Source: Streptomyces lincolnensis (GTDB lineage Bacteria; Actinomycetota; Actinomycetes; Streptomycetales; Streptomycetaceae). From it: a DNA stretch of 64,000 bases. The position numbers were made by a program, and so were the translations under genes. The DNA is taken from the NCBI RefSeq assembly GCF_001685355.1, contig NZ_CP016438.1:1488001-1552000 (forward strand). The letters run 5' to 3'. Shown here piece by piece: positions 49,557-59,705 of the stretch; position 1 is the stretch's first letter, and each line of letters opens with the position of its first letter. The notes under the pieces are model-generated. The model was not told the DNA's origin. It worked only from the letters and a program-made list of their open reading frames with translations, and made no database searches.

Positions 49557-52117
49557 GCGCGGTCTCCTTCGCTGCTGTCTCTGCCCGCTGGGGCTTCCGG
49601 TGTGGCGCCGCGTCCTGGTTGCCGCCCGCCGCCACGGGCCCAGCCCTCGCGGTACGCCGCCATGCGATCCCGTACGAGTTCGGGGGTGCGCTCGTCGTCG
49701 CCGTCGGCGGCGGGTGCCTGGGCCGGTTGCTCCGAGGGCCGCTCGCGCAGTTGGGGAGCGAGGCTCGCCTGTCGCACCCGGCGGGGCAGGTCCTCGGAGT
49801 CCTCCGGAGGGTCCACGGGGCCCGAGGGGGCCGGGGGGGCCGGGGAGTCGTCCGGGGAACGGTGCAGGCGCAGGGTGGCGACCGCGGGGGGCGGGTGCTC
49901 GTCCCTGCTGTCGGCCACCGCGCCGGACGCGGGGCCCACCAGGGCGGGGCGTTCCGCCGCCGAGGGGACGGACTCCTGGTGCCGGGCGGCGGACACGCGC
50001 GCGTACTCGCGTTCCGAAGGCCGTCGGGCGTCCGCCGGTTTGCGGAGGGAACGTTCCGCCGCGGCGGCGTGCAGCAGGGCCGTGGGCAGCAGGACGACCG
50101 CGGTGGTGCCGCCGTAGGGCGAGGTGCGCAGGTGCACCTTGATGTCGTGCCGGGCGGCGAGCCTGCTGACCACGAAGAGGCCGAGCCGGTCGCTGTCGAA
50201 CAGGTCGAGCGCCTCGGACTGTTCGATGCGCCGGTTGGCCTCGGCGAGGGTCTCCTTGCCCATGCCGAGGCCGCGGTCCTCGACCTCGACGGCGTAGCCG
50301 TTGCCCACCGGCTCGCCGGTGACGCGCACACGCGTGTGCGGCGGCGAGAACTGGGCGGCGTTCTCGATGATCTCCGCCAGGAGGTGGGTGAGGTCGGCGA
50401 CGGCCGCGCCGATGACGGACGCGTCGGGGAGCTGTCGTACCTCCACGCGCGCGTAGTCCTCGACTTCGGAGACGGCAGCGCGGACCACGTTCGTCAGGGA
50501 GACCGGCATGCGCCAGGCGCGGCCGGGCGCGGCCCCGGAGAGGATGATCAGGCTCTCGGCGTGGCGGCGCATCCGGGTGGTGAGGTGGTCGAGCCGGAAG
50601 AGGTCGCTGAGCTCGTTCGGGTCGTCGGAGCGACGTTCCATGCTGTCGAGGAGGCTCAGCTGCCGGTGGACGAGGACCTGGCTGCGGCGGGCGAGGTTGA
50701 CGAAGACACCGGAGATGCCGCTGGCGAGCTCGGCGCGCTCGACGGCGGCGCGCAGAGCCGCCCTGTGGACGGTGCCGAGTGCCTCGGCGACCTGCCCGGC
50801 CTCGTCCTCCGCCGCCGGCCCCGCAGGGGCCTCCGCGCGGACGTCGATCTCCTCGCCCGCGCGCAGTCTCCGCATGGCCTCGGGGAGTTTGCGACGGGCG
50901 ATCTCCAGCGCGCTGTTGCGCAGGCTGACGAGTTCGACGACCAGCCCGCGTCCGATGCGTACGGAGATCACCAGGGAGGCGGCCACGGCGACGAGGCCGA
51001 GGAGCACGGCGGCACCGGCCGCGGTGAGCAGACCCCGGGTGAAGGGATCGGCCCGGTCGGCGACACCGCGTCCCGCGTCCTCCGCGATCGTCCGCATGCC
51101 GTCCTGCACGCGCGCGTGGGAGCCCGCCCAGGCGGCTTCCCCTACGGCGTGGACCGCGCGGCCGCCCGATCCGACGGCGAGGATCTTGTCCTCCGCGGTG
51201 CGCACCGCCGCGTAGGCGCTGCCGTCGGCGAGCCTGTTCCAGGCGGCGCGTTCGGAGCCGCGCAGGTCGGCCACCGCGGACTGGGTCAGGGCGCGGCGGG
51301 TGTCGACGGCGCCGGTGAACAGCCGCAGTCGCTCACCGGACAGGGAACCGGCGAGGCGCGCGCTGCCGAGGACGACGTCCTCCTGGGCCAACGCCTCGCT
51401 CGCGCGGGAGAATTCGAGCAGTACGCGCGCGTCGGAGCCGAGTTCGGCGTCCTGGATGCCGGTGAGGGCACCGCCCACCCCGAAGGCGCTCGCGATGGTC
51501 ACCGTGTACCGCCCGTACGTCTCGTCCCAGCCCGCCCTGTGATCGAGTACGGCGGTCCGCAGCGGGCGCAGTTGCTCGGCGCCGGTGACGAACGTCCTGA
51601 GTCGCTGGGCCACTCCGGCGGGCAGTTCCTCGCTGTCGGCGATGGTGCTGTCGTCACCGAGCCGCAGGGCGGCCACGGCGCGGTCCGTGCGCTGGGCGAG
51701 TGTCTTCAGGTCGCCGCTGGTGGTGGAGGACGGGTCGGTCGCGTAGCGGACGGCGGCCGTCCGTTCGTTCTGGAGCGCGGCCACGGCCCCGGCGACGGGG
51801 GTGCGGATCGTGGAGTCCACGCGCTGGAGCTGCCGCAGCCGGGAGACGTCCTGGGCGGTGGTGACGGTGGCGTACGCCCACAGGGCGAGCAGGGAGACGA
51901 CCGGCACCATCAACAGGCAGACGATCTTGGCTCGAACGGTGCGCGGCCGCAGGTGCCACTGTCCCGCCTGCGTGGGTGTGTCGTCCGGTGTCGTGTCCAC
52001 CGGCTCGTCCGGGTGTTCGTCGGCGGCCGGTGGCCCGGCGTGGGCGCGGCGACCGCGCGCGGGGGGCTGATGTGGCGTCTCGGCGCCTGCTGTGGGGGTC
52101 CTACGCGGTGTACGCAT
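49553..52117 (-). CDS. cvnA: conservon sensor histidine kinase CvnA
   Basis: An 854-residue membrane sensor kinase. A long Pro-rich N terminus precedes TM1 (about 65-85), an extracytoplasmic nitrate-sensor-like region (about 86-345), TM2 (near 350-372), a HAMP-like linker, and a HATPase with N-box EIIENAAQFSPP and G-box DRGLGMG. The dimerisation segment includes RLDHLTTRMRRHAESL. The C-terminal 150 residues are disordered, Pro/Ala-rich. Conservon kinases signal to CvnB-D rather than to a normal response regulator, and none is adjacent. Confidence 0.92.
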   Translation of the reverse strand: MRTPRRTPTAGAETPHQPPARGRRAHAGPPAADEHPDEPVDTTPDDTPTQAGQWHLRPRTVRAKIVCLLMVPVVSLLALWAYATVTTAQDVSRLRQLQRVDSTIRTPVAGAVAALQNERTAAVRYATDPSSTTSGDLKTLAQRTDRAVAALRLGDDSTIADSEELPAGVAQRLRTFVTGAEQLRPLRTAVLDHRAGWDETYGRYTVTIASAFGVGGALTGIQDAELGSDARVLLEFSRASEALAQEDVVLGSARLAGSLSGERLRLFTGAVDTRRALTQSAVADLRGSERAAWNRLADGSAYAAVRTAEDKILAVGSGGRAVHAVGEAAWAGSHARVQDGMRTIAEDAGRGVADRADPFTRGLLTAAGAAVLLGLVAVAASLVISVRIGRGLVVELVSLRNSALEIARRKLPEAMRRLRAGEEIDVRAEAPAGPAAEDEAGQVAEALGTVHRAALRAAVERAELASGISGVFVNLARRSQVLVHRQLSLLDSMERRSDDPNELSDLFRLDHLTTRMRRHAESLIILSGAAPGRAWRMPVSLTNVVRAAVSEVEDYARVEVRQLPDASVIGAAVADLTHLLAEIIENAAQFSPPHTRVRVTGEPVGNGYAVEVEDRGLGMGKETLAEANRRIEQSEALDLFDSDRLGLFVVSRLAARHDIKVHLRTSPYGGTTAVVLLPTALLHAAAAERSLRKPADARRPSEREYARVSAARHQESVPSAAERPALVGPASGAVADSRDEHPPPAVATLRLHRSPDDSPAPPAPSGPVDPPEDSEDLPRRVRQASLAPQLRERPSEQPAQAPAADGDDERTPELVRDRMAAYREGWARGGGRQPGRGATPEAPAGRDSSEGDRA

Positions 52118-52181
52118 GGCCTCCTCGCTCGGGAGTGGGTCGGGGGGCGTGCCGTCCGGGCAGTGGTGGGTCCGGGCCGTG

Positions 52182-52955
52182 TCAGGGGGCCGCGCTCTCG
52201 ACCGGACGTTGGGCGGAGGCGGACGCCTGGCGCTCCCCCGTCGTGGGCGACAGCGCGACGAAGGCGGAGGTCAGGAAGAGGTAGGAGCCGAGGCCGACGG
52301 CGAGGGGAAAGATGAACTGCATCGCCGTGGCCCCGGGAAGGGATGCGTCACTGGGCGCCACCCGCACGCTCACCGCGAACATCCCGGTGTAGTGCATGCT
52401 GCTCACCGCCGCCCCCATGATCAGGGAGGCGATGGTGACGGCGACGGGTGACTTGATGTTGAGGGCCGCCCACAGGGCCGCTGTGGCCGCGACGACGGCG
52501 ATCACGACGGAGAGTCCGACGAGGGCGGGGTCGTAGTCGACGTCGCCGTGCAGGCGGACGGCCGCCATGCCGAGGTAGTGCATGCTGGCCACCCCGATCC
52601 CGGTGGTGAGTCCGCCGAGGAAGAGGGCGCGCGAGCGGTCGTGGCCGTAGCCGACGGCGAAGACACCGGCACAGACGACGACCATGGCGACGAGAAGGCT
52701 CACGACCGTGAGCGGCACGTCGTAGCGGATGTCGGTGCCGGTGACGCTGAAGCCCAGCATGGCCACGAAGTGCATGGTCCAGATGCCGGTGCCGATCGCG
52801 GAGGCCGCCGTGATGAGCCAGTTGCGGCGCGAGCGTCCGGTGGCGCCGAGCGCGCGCACGGTGCAGCGCAGCCCGAGTGCGGCCCCTATGCAGGCCATCA
52901 CGTACGAGAGTGCGGGGGTCAGCCACCCCAAGGCGGCGTGGTCCAGGTGTCCCAT
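52182..52955 (-). CDS. MHYT-domain membrane sensor
   Basis: A 257-residue integral membrane protein with seven helices and the three-fold MHYT motif: TMHFVAM (60-66), SMHYLGM (124-130) and SMHYTGM (186-192). MHYT domains are proposed to sense O2, CO or NO through copper held by these Met/His residues. No C-terminal GGDEF, EAL or kinase domain is fused, so its output partner is unknown. It lies 64 bases upstream of cvnA in the same direction and could feed into the conservon; inference only. Confidence 0.85.
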   Translation of the reverse strand: MGHLDHAALGWLTPALSYVMACIGAALGLRCTVRALGATGRSRRNWLITAASAIGTGIWTMHFVAMLGFSVTGTDIRYDVPLTVVSLLVAMVVVCAGVFAVGYGHDRSRALFLGGLTTGIGVASMHYLGMAAVRLHGDVDYDPALVGLSVVIAVVAATAALWAALNIKSPVAVTIASLIMGAAVSSMHYTGMFAVSVRVAPSDASLPGATAMQFIFPLAVGLGSYLFLTSAFVALSPTTGERQASASAQRPVESAAP

Positions 52956-53107
52956 GGCTCCGGGACGCTAGTCCGGGCAAGGGCGCGCAAAGGGGGCGCA
53001 TTTCGAAAGGTGTTGGAATATGACGCAGAGAGGTACCGGAACGATCGCGTCACGCTCGAACATGTGCACCGAGGCGTCATCCTCGCCGGTGCGGGATCAT
53101 GCGAAGC

Positions 53108-53707
53108 ATGAGCGACGACCACACACGCGTGCAGGAGTTCTTCGCGGCCCGCGCCGCCGACTGGGACAGCCGCTTCCCCGACGACGGCCCGGCCTACGCC
53201 GCCGCGGTCGCCGAACTCGGGCTGCGCGAGGGTGACCGCGTGCTCGACGCCGGCTGCGGCACCGGGCGTGCCCTGACGCCGCTGCGGGCGGCCGTGGGGG
53301 CGTCCGGAGTGGTCGTCGGGGCCGATCTGACCCCGGCGATGCTCCAGGCCGCCGTACGGGCCGGACGCGACCGCGACGGGCGGCTGGTGCTGGCCGACGT
53401 CGCGGCCCTTCCGCTGCGCTCCGCGTCGCTGGACGCGGTGTTCGGCGCCGGGCTGATCTCCCACCTGCCCCACCCGGGCGAGAACGTGCGGGAGTTGGCC
53501 CGAGTGGTGCGTCCCGGCGGCGTCCTGGCCCTGTTCCACCCGATCGGCAGGGCCGCTCTCGCCGCCCGCCAGGGCCGGCGGATCACACCGGACGACCTGC
53601 GCGCCGAGCCCCATCTCCGTCCGCTGCTGGCCGGTTCCGGGTGGCGCATGACGTCCTACGTCGACGAGGACGACCGTTTTCTGGCACTGGCGGTCCGCGA
53701 AGGCTGA
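53108..53707 (+). CDS. class I SAM-dependent methyltransferase
   Basis: A 199-residue methyltransferase with SAM motif I VLDAGCGTGRAL, motif II acidic VVVGADLTP, and later VLADVAALPLRSASLDAVFG and VVRPGGVLALFHP. Substrate unknown; the fold is the UbiE/MenG-like class but no quinone genes are nearby. ATG 53108 or ATG 53099 are both possible; neither has a strong ribosome binding site. Confidence 0.82.
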   Translation: MSDDHTRVQEFFAARAADWDSRFPDDGPAYAAAVAELGLREGDRVLDAGCGTGRALTPLRAAVGASGVVVGADLTPAMLQAAVRAGRDRDGRLVLADVAALPLRSASLDAVFGAGLISHLPHPGENVRELARVVRPGGVLALFHPIGRAALAARQGRRITPDDLRAEPHLRPLLAGSGWRMTSYVDEDDRFLALAVREG

Positions 53708-53843
53708 CGTCCGCCCTTGCCTCACTCGCTCCAAGTCGCCTCGCGGCACCTTCCCCCTTCTGCCGCCAAGACTCCAACCCTACGTTGAACAGCAGGAGAT
53801 GAACGGTCAGCCATGGCAACCACACAGGGGGAAGGTGGTCAGC

Positions 53844-54140
53844 ATGTTCGGCAGGGTCCGCAAGTCCGGTACCAGATTCCTCAACTCCTTGCGCTCCGAG
53901 ACGAAGACCGGCCGGGAGGCCCGCCCGCACAATCTCTTCGAGGCCGCCGCGGCGTATGTCTCGGCCTGCGCGGAGGACGACCAGGAGCGGATCGACGAGG
54001 CGGCCGGCTGGGTCTCGCCGGAGGCGCTGTCGTTCGGGGTGAACGAGCTGGCGTGCCGGGCCGTGATCGCACTCGCACGGGAGCGCGACGAGTCACCTCG
54101 GACGGTGGCGCGTGCCCTGCTCGGGCTTCCGGCGGCCTGA
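53844..54140 (+). CDS. small conserved hypothetical protein
   Basis: A 98-residue helical protein with LFEAAAAYVSACAEDDQERIDEAAGWVSPEALSFGVNELACRAVIALARERDESPRTVARALLGL, no signal peptide or membrane segment. I do not recognise a family. ATG 53844 is chosen because GGGGAAGGTGG precedes it; the frame extends to 53799. Codon use is normal for the window, so it is likely expressed. Confidence 0.65.
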   Translation: MFGRVRKSGTRFLNSLRSETKTGREARPHNLFEAAAAYVSACAEDDQERIDEAAGWVSPEALSFGVNELACRAVIALARERDESPRTVARALLGLPAA

Positions 54141-54275
54141 CCGACGGCGGCGAGATGGCCGTTTCGCCCCGACCGGCCGGATAACGGCAGCTCGGGGTGG
54201 ACTGGGGAGCCGTGACAAGCGCCTTCCGGGCGCACTAGGGTGCGCGCCGTTGGACGAACCGATGGGGAGGCTGGG

Positions 54276-55145
54276 ATGGCCGGGACGGACGAGGACACCG
54301 TCGCCGCCGCGGAGGACGCGCTCTATGTGCTGACGGCGGCGCTGCTGACGCCGGCGAAGTTCCCGAGCGTGCTGGGCGACGACTATCCGGAGGCCTGCGC
54401 GGCGCTGGGGCTCGCGCCTCTGGCCGACGGGTACGGCCTGGTGCTCGGCCAGGACGGTGAGGGTGCCCGCTGGACGGTCGTCGTCGACGACGTCTCCCTG
54501 GTCGCCGTCGCCATCGCGTCGTGGGACTGCGGCATGGAGCACGATCTGTCGCCGGACGAGCGCACGGTGGTCGCCGCCCTGCCCGGCTGGCCCCTCGACG
54601 TCGCCGTCGCGGCCCCGGGCGTGCCCGCGCCGCACGACCCCTCCCCGGAGATCGCGGAGTGCGAGCCGCTGACGCCGCCGGACACCTCCACGTGGGGCCC
54701 GGCCCAGCGGCGGCTGGGGGCCGACGAGATCGCGCTCCAGTGGGCGGTGTGGCGGGAGCAGATCGACGACTCGGCCTTCGCGACCGCGTCCGGTGGGTCC
54801 GACGTGGGGACGCCCGCCGTCGGTGACTCCTCCGGAACCCTCGGACAGGAGGGCCAGCAGGGGGCACCCAAGGGCGGTCACAGCGGGATCCGGCGGGTTC
54901 TCACGGAGGCCCGTGCCTATGTGGACGCGCCGCCGCCGCTCGGCCGTGTCCGGTCGTCGTTCGCGCCGGGCGACGCACGGACTCTGCGTGCCGACGGCCC
55001 CGGTTGGTCACTCGTGGCCAGGACCGACGACATCGCGTTCGTCCTGCTCGACGACGAGCCCGGCGAGGTCCTGCCGGTGGGCCGGGGGCCGGAGCTGCCG
55101 GGTCTGCTGGAGGCGCTCGACAAGATGGCCGTACGCCCGCTGTGA
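54276..55145 (+). CDS. uncharacterised conserved protein
   Basis: A 289-residue acidic, Ala/Pro-rich protein I cannot assign. The N-terminal part EDALYVLTAALLTPAKFPSVLGDDYPEACAALGLAPL looks folded, the middle is disordered, and a C-terminal segment GPGWSLVARTDDIAFVLLDDEPGEVLPVGRGPELPGLLEALDKM resembles the start of a small beta domain. ATG 54276 follows GGGGAGG. Monocistronic, with a strong terminator after it. No function inferred. Confidence 0.7.
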   Translation: MAGTDEDTVAAAEDALYVLTAALLTPAKFPSVLGDDYPEACAALGLAPLADGYGLVLGQDGEGARWTVVVDDVSLVAVAIASWDCGMEHDLSPDERTVVAALPGWPLDVAVAAPGVPAPHDPSPEIAECEPLTPPDTSTWGPAQRRLGADEIALQWAVWREQIDDSAFATASGGSDVGTPAVGDSSGTLGQEGQQGAPKGGHSGIRRVLTEARAYVDAPPPLGRVRSSFAPGDARTLRADGPGWSLVARTDDIAFVLLDDEPGEVLPVGRGPELPGLLEALDKMAVRPL

Positions 55146-55166
55146 GGCTTTGAGGAGCGGTGCCGC

Positions 55167-55210
55167 ACGCCCCTGCCCGGGAAGGTGTTCCCTCTCGCGG
55201 GCGGGGGCGT
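55167..55210. terminator. compound stem-loop terminator
   Basis: ACGCCCCTGCCCG / CGGGCGGGGGCGT, 13 pairs with one T.G, enclosing an inner hairpin GGGAA-GGTG-TTCCC. Lies between two convergent genes and can serve both. Confidence 0.75.
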
Positions 55211-55227
55211 TCCGCCATGGTGGTGCG

Positions 55228-55410
55228 TCAGCGGCCGAGCTCCTTGCGTGTGACACGGCGCAGCCTGCGCCGCTGCGAGGGGTCGAGCGTGAGGTACGCG
55301 GCGGCCGGAACTCCCAGGACGATCAGGAGCGCCGCCCACCACGGCAGCCAGATCAACAGGAGCAGTCCGACCGCCACACCTCCTGCGGCGATCTTCGCGT
55401 TCTTCGACAT
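55228..55410 (-). CDS. small two-helix membrane protein
   Basis: A 60-residue protein: Lys-rich start, two closely spaced hydrophobic helices (IAAGGVAVGLLLLIWLPWWAALLIVLGVPAAAYLTL), and a basic C terminus RRRLRRVTRKELGR. Resembles small cell-envelope proteins of unknown function. ATG 55410 follows AAGGAGG with eight-base spacing, which is why the longer frame to 55434 is not used. Confidence 0.75.
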   Translation of the reverse strand: MSKNAKIAAGGVAVGLLLLIWLPWWAALLIVLGVPAAAYLTLDPSQRRRLRRVTRKELGR

Positions 55411-55526
55411 GTGCGTCGCCTCCTTCGCGGCCACTGCCGCTCTCTGTCCAGCAAAACGGGTCCGCGCCTCTCACAGTTCCGAATCGCGACCCTGAGACAC
55501 CCCTGAGACATCCCCGACATCCACCC

Positions 55527-56582
55527 CTATCCGGCACGCAGGGGCTCCCCCACCTCGTGCATGTGGCCCAGTGCCTGCCGGTAGGAGTCGACGAGCCCGG
55601 TCTCCGCGTAAGGGATACCCAGTTCTCGGCAGTGGGCGCGCACCAGCGGACGGGCGAGCCGCAGATGGGGCCGGGGCATGCTGGGGAAGAGGTGGTGCTC
55701 GATCTGGTAGTTGAGGCCGCCGAGGAACCAGTCGGTCACGGCGCCGCCCCGGACGTTGCGCGAGGTGAGTACCTGGCGGCGCAGGTGGCCCCAGGAGACG
55801 CCGTCCGGATCGGGCATCTCCATGCCCTTGTGGTTGGGCGCGAAGGACAACCCCAGGTGCAGGCCGAAGAGGGCCTGATGGAGGACGGCGAAGACGAGGG
55901 CCTTCCCGGGAGACATGGCCGTGAGCAGGAGAGCCGCGTAGCCGACGACGTGGCCGATCAGCAGGAGGGCCTCGACGGAGCGCTCCCTCGGCGACTGCCG
56001 GCGCAGGTCCCGGAAGCCGTGGATCTTCAGGGCGATGCCTTCGAGGAGGGTGAGCGGGAAGAACAGCCATGCCTGATGGCGGGTGAGCCAGCGCCTGAAG
56101 CCCGTCCGCACCTTGGCCTGCTCTCCGGTGAACACGAGCACGTCGGCGGCCACATCGGGGTCCTTGTCGATGTGGTTGGGGTTGGCGTGGTGGCGGTTGT
56201 GCTTGCGGTTCCACCAGGAGAAGCTCATGCCCAGCAGCAGATTGGCGTGGACGAGGCCGATGAGACGGCCGACCGCCTTGTCGCCGGCGATCTGCGCGTG
56301 GCCGGCGTCGTGGCCTATGAAGGCCGTGCGCGCGCAGACCACCGCCAGCACGGGCGCGAGCAGTAATGTCCACCAGGAGTTGCCGGCCAGGACGATCCCC
56401 GTGCCGACGGCCGCCAGAGTGAGCGCGTTGAGGGCGATGACGCGGGCGTACCAGCCGTGGCGGCGCTCCAGAAGGCCCTGGCCCTTCACCGCGCGCAGGA
56501 GAGGCGTGAACTCGCTCCCGCCCGGTGGTGAGCCGGATGTTCCGCGCGGGCGGGCGGCGAGGGCTGGGGTGGTCTGGGACAT
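55527..56582 (-). CDS. fatty acid desaturase, bldA-dependent candidate
   Basis: A 351-residue membrane di-iron desaturase. The three histidine boxes are HDAGH (91-95), HNRHH (128-132) and QIEHH (293-297), with two hydrophobic pairs of helices between. QIEHH at the third box suggests a front-end or acyl-CoA/lipid desaturase. Codon 73 is TTA (56364-56366), the only leucine TTA I found in a coding frame of this window; in Streptomyces TTA needs the developmentally controlled tRNA encoded by bldA, so production may be delayed. Divergent from the SNF2 gene. Confidence 0.88.
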   Translation of the reverse strand: MSQTTPALAARPRGTSGSPPGGSEFTPLLRAVKGQGLLERRHGWYARVIALNALTLAAVGTGIVLAGNSWWTLLLAPVLAVVCARTAFIGHDAGHAQIAGDKAVGRLIGLVHANLLLGMSFSWWNRKHNRHHANPNHIDKDPDVAADVLVFTGEQAKVRTGFRRWLTRHQAWLFFPLTLLEGIALKIHGFRDLRRQSPRERSVEALLLIGHVVGYAALLLTAMSPGKALVFAVLHQALFGLHLGLSFAPNHKGMEMPDPDGVSWGHLRRQVLTSRNVRGGAVTDWFLGGLNYQIEHHLFPSMPRPHLRLARPLVRAHCRELGIPYAETGLVDSYRQALGHMHEVGEPLRAG

Positions 56583-56831
56583 GTCCGGTCTCCGGCTCTC
56601 TCAGGAAAAGGCGCTGACCTGAGGAAACGTACGGACTGGTGACCTGCCGCGACCATGAGGGCACCCCCCGTGTCCCGGCGGGGGCCAGCACCGCGCGGCA
56701 GGGGGGTTGACGACACCTCACCCGCGGCGTGACGTGGATCACGCCCTGCCCATGCCGGACAGGTCGCCTGGGTGATGTACCCTCGGCGACTCCGTCTCGC
56801 GGTAGTCAAACTTGAGGAGTAGGGCATCCCT

Positions 56832-59705
56832 GTGCAGAGGATCCCCCTGGCCACGTCGTCCGAGCTCTCCGAACTCGCCGACTGCTGTGCCGTGTTCGTA
56901 CCCGGCGATCCGGCCCGGACCGGCACCGTCGCCTTCTGGCGGCCCGACGGCGACCCGCCGCCCCCTGTCGCGGCGGGGCGGATCACGGACCTGACCGTCG
57001 TCGTGCCCGGCGACGACGGTGTCGACCGGGTGAGCGTGCCCGCCGTCGCGGTGCCCGTGCGCGCCGCCCTGCCGGCCCTCACACGCGCGCGTGCCCTCGG
57101 GCACGCGGACCGCAGCACCGCCTTCTGGAGCTCCGCGGCCGTGCTGGCGCTGCACTTCGTCGCGCGTGGGCTGCTGCTGCCCGGCCTGTCCGCGGACGAC
57201 CACGACGCCTGGCGCGTGGGTCCCCTCGGGCCCGAGGACGTCGAGGACATCCGCCGACTCGCCGCGGCGATGCCGCCCGAGGCGCACGCCGTGCCGCTGG
57301 AGAGCGCCGGGCCGCCCCGGCTGCCGGAGCCGGAGGAACTGCTGCGCGTCTTCCTGGACGCGGTGGCCGACTCCCTGCCCCGCTCACCCGCCGCGCCCTT
57401 GGCCACGGGCGGTCCCGCCTACGCGGCACCGGAACCGCGCCGGCTGCCCGAGCAGCGCGCCTGGGCAGCCGATGTCGCCGCCGGTCACGACGCGGGCGTA
57501 CGGCTCTCCCTGCGGGTCGAGGTAGGGGGTCTGCCCGACGGGTCGGACGAGACGCAGGACGACACCGCGCTCGCGTTCCGGGCCGTGCTCCAGGTGCACA
57601 GCGTGAGCGATCCGACGCTCGTCGCGGACGCCGCCGAGGTGTGGGCAGGCTCCGGAGCCGCGAGCGGGGGCTTCGGTCCGCGCGCGCGGATGGACGCCCT
57701 GCTCGCGCTGCGCCGCGCGGCCCGCGCCTGGCCGCCGCTCGCGCCGCTGCTGTCGGCGGCCGTGCCCGACGCCGTCGATCTGGCCGACGAGGAAGTCACC
57801 GACCTGCTCGGAGAGGGCACCCGGGCCCTGTCGGGGGCAGCGGTGGAGGTGCACTGGCCGAAGGAGCTGGCCCGCGAACTGACCGCCCGCGCGGTGGTCG
57901 GTCCCCCGGACGAGACGGCGAGGCCCGACAGATTCTCGTCGGACACACCGTCGTTCCTGTCCGTCGACGCGCTCATCGCCTTCGACTGGCGGTTCGCCCT
58001 GGGCGACCGGCACCTGACCCGCGAGGAACTGGACCGTCTCGCCGAGGCCGGCCGTCCCGTCGTACGGCTGCGCGACCAGTGGGTCCTGGTCGACCCTCAC
58101 GCGGTGCGCCGGGCCCGCGCCCAGCAGGACCGCAAGGTGACGCCCATCGACGCGCTGAGCGCCGCCCTGACGGGCTCGACGGAGGTCGACGGCCGCCGGG
58201 TCGAGGTGGAGCCCACGGGCTGGCTGGCGGCCCTGCGGGAGCGCCTCGCGGACCCCGAGGCCCAGGAGCCGGTCGGTCAGCCGGCCGCGCTCGACGCCAC
58301 GCTGCGGGACTACCAGCGGCGCGGACTGAGCTGGCTGGCCCGGACGACCTCCCTGGGCTTGGGCTGCTGTCTGGCCGACGACATGGGACTGGGCAAGACG
58401 ATCACCCTGATCGCGTTGCATCTGCACCGGCAGACCGAGGCCGGGTCCGCCGGTCCCACGCTCGTGGTGTGCCCCACGTCCCTGATGGGCAACTGGCAGC
58501 GCGAGATCGAGAGGTTCGCGCCCGGCACGCCGGTGCGCCGCTTCCACGGGGCGCGGCGCGGCCTGGACGCCCTGGCCGACGGGGAGTTCGTGCTCACCAC
58601 GTACGGCACGATGCGCCTGGACGCGCCCCGGCTCGCCGAAGTGCCGTGGGGCATGGTCGTGGCGGACGAGGCCCAGCACGTGAAGAACCCGTACTCGGCA
58701 ACCGCCCGTGAGCTGCGTTCCATCGGCGCACGCGCCCGCGTGGCGCTCACCGGCACACCGGTCGAGAACAACCTGTCGGAGCTGTGGGCGATCCTCGACT
58801 GGACGACCCCCGGACTGCTGGGACGGCTCGGCACCTTCCGCACGCGGTACGCGCAGACCGTCGAGAGCGGGCAGGATCCGGCCGCCGCCGAACGGCTCGC
58901 CCGGCTCGTGCGCCCCTTCCTGCTGCGCCGCCGCAAGTCGGATCCGGGGATCGCCCCGGAACTGCCGCCGAAGACCGAGACCGACCGCGCCGTCTCTCTC
59001 ACCCCCGAACAGGCGGGGCTGTACGAGGCGGTGGTGCGCGAGACGCTCGCGGAGATCTCCGGCGCGGACAGCATGGCCCGCCGCGGCCTGATCGTGAAGC
59101 TGCTGACGGGGCTGAAGCAGATCTGCAACCACCCGGCGCAGTTCCTCAAAGAGGACCGGCCGAGAATCGCCGGGCGCTCGGGGAAGCTGGAACTCCTGGA
59201 CGAACTGCTCGACACCATCCTCGCCGAGGGCGCGGGCGTGCTGGTCTTCACGCAGTACGTGGCGATGGCCCGCCTGATCGAGCAGCATCTCTCGGCCCGC
59301 GGCGTGGCCTCGCAGTTCCTGCACGGAGGGACGCCCGTGCCGCAGCGGGAGGCGATGGTGCGCCGGTTCCAGGACGGTGAAGTGCCGGTCTTCCTGCTGT
59401 CGTTGAAGGCCGCGGGCACAGGGCTGAACCTCACCCGGGCCGAACATGTCGTGCACTACGACCGCTGGTGGAACCCGGCCGTCGAGGCCCAGGCCACGGA
59501 CCGCGCGTACCGCATCGGCCAGACCCGGCCCGTACAGGTGCACCGGCTGATCGCCGAGGGGACCATCGAGGACCGCATCGCCGCCATGCTCGACCGCAAG
59601 AGGCAGCTGGCGGACGCGGTACTGGGTGCGGGCGAGGCGGCGTTCACGGAACTGACGGACGCGGAGCTGGCCGATCTGGTCGCGCTGCGAGGGGGAGAGC
59701 GATGA
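56832..59705 (+). CDS. SNF2-family helicase-like ATPase
   Basis: A 957-residue DNA translocase/remodeler. The C-terminal half has the SNF2 set: motif I DDMGLGKT (about 516), DEAQH (about 613), SAT-like LTGTP, and the helicase C part with [12 protein letters not shown] and RAYRIGQ. The N-terminal 480 residues contain the SNF2-associated region with [41 protein letters not shown]. Overlaps the SWIM-domain gene by ATGA, so the two act together. GTG 56832 after GAGGAGTAGGG. Confidence 0.9.
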   Translation: MQRIPLATSSELSELADCCAVFVPGDPARTGTVAFWRPDGDPPPPVAAGRITDLTVVVPGDDGVDRVSVPAVAVPVRAALPALTRARALGHADRSTAFWSSAAVLALHFVARGLLLPGLSADDHDAWRVGPLGPEDVEDIRRLAAAMPPEAHAVPLESAGPPRLPEPEELLRVFLDAVADSLPRSPAAPLATGGPAYAAPEPRRLPEQRAWAADVAAGHDAGVRLSLRVEVGGLPDGSDETQDDTALAFRAVLQVHSVSDPTLVADAAEVWAGSGAASGGFGPRARMDALLALRRAARAWPPLAPLLSAAVPDAVDLADEEVTDLLGEGTRALSGAAVEVHWPKELARELTARAVVGPPDETARPDRFSSDTPSFLSVDALIAFDWRFALGDRHLTREELDRLAEAGRPVVRLRDQWVLVDPHAVRRARAQQDRKVTPIDALSAALTGSTEVDGRRVEVEPTGWLAALRERLADPEAQEPVGQPAALDATLRDYQRRGLSWLARTTSLGLGCCLADDMGLGKTITLIALHLHRQTEAGSAGPTLVVCPTSLMGNWQREIERFAPGTPVRRFHGARRGLDALADGEFVLTTYGTMRLDAPRLAEVPWGMVVADEAQHVKNPYSATARELRSIGARARVALTGTPVENNLSELWAILDWTTPGLLGRLGTFRTRYAQTVESGQDPAAAERLARLVRPFLLRRRKSDPGIAPELPPKTETDRAVSLTPEQAGLYEAVVRETLAEISGADSMARRGLIVKLLTGLKQICNHPAQFLKEDRPRIAGRSGKLELLDELLDTILAEGAGVLVFTQYVAMARLIEQHLSARGVASQFLHGGTPVPQREAMVRRFQDGEVPVFLLSLKAAGTGLNLTRAEHVVHYDRWWNPAVEAQATDRAYRIGQTRPVQVHRLIAEGTIEDRIAAMLDRKRQLADAVLGAGEAAFTELTDAELADLVALRGGER

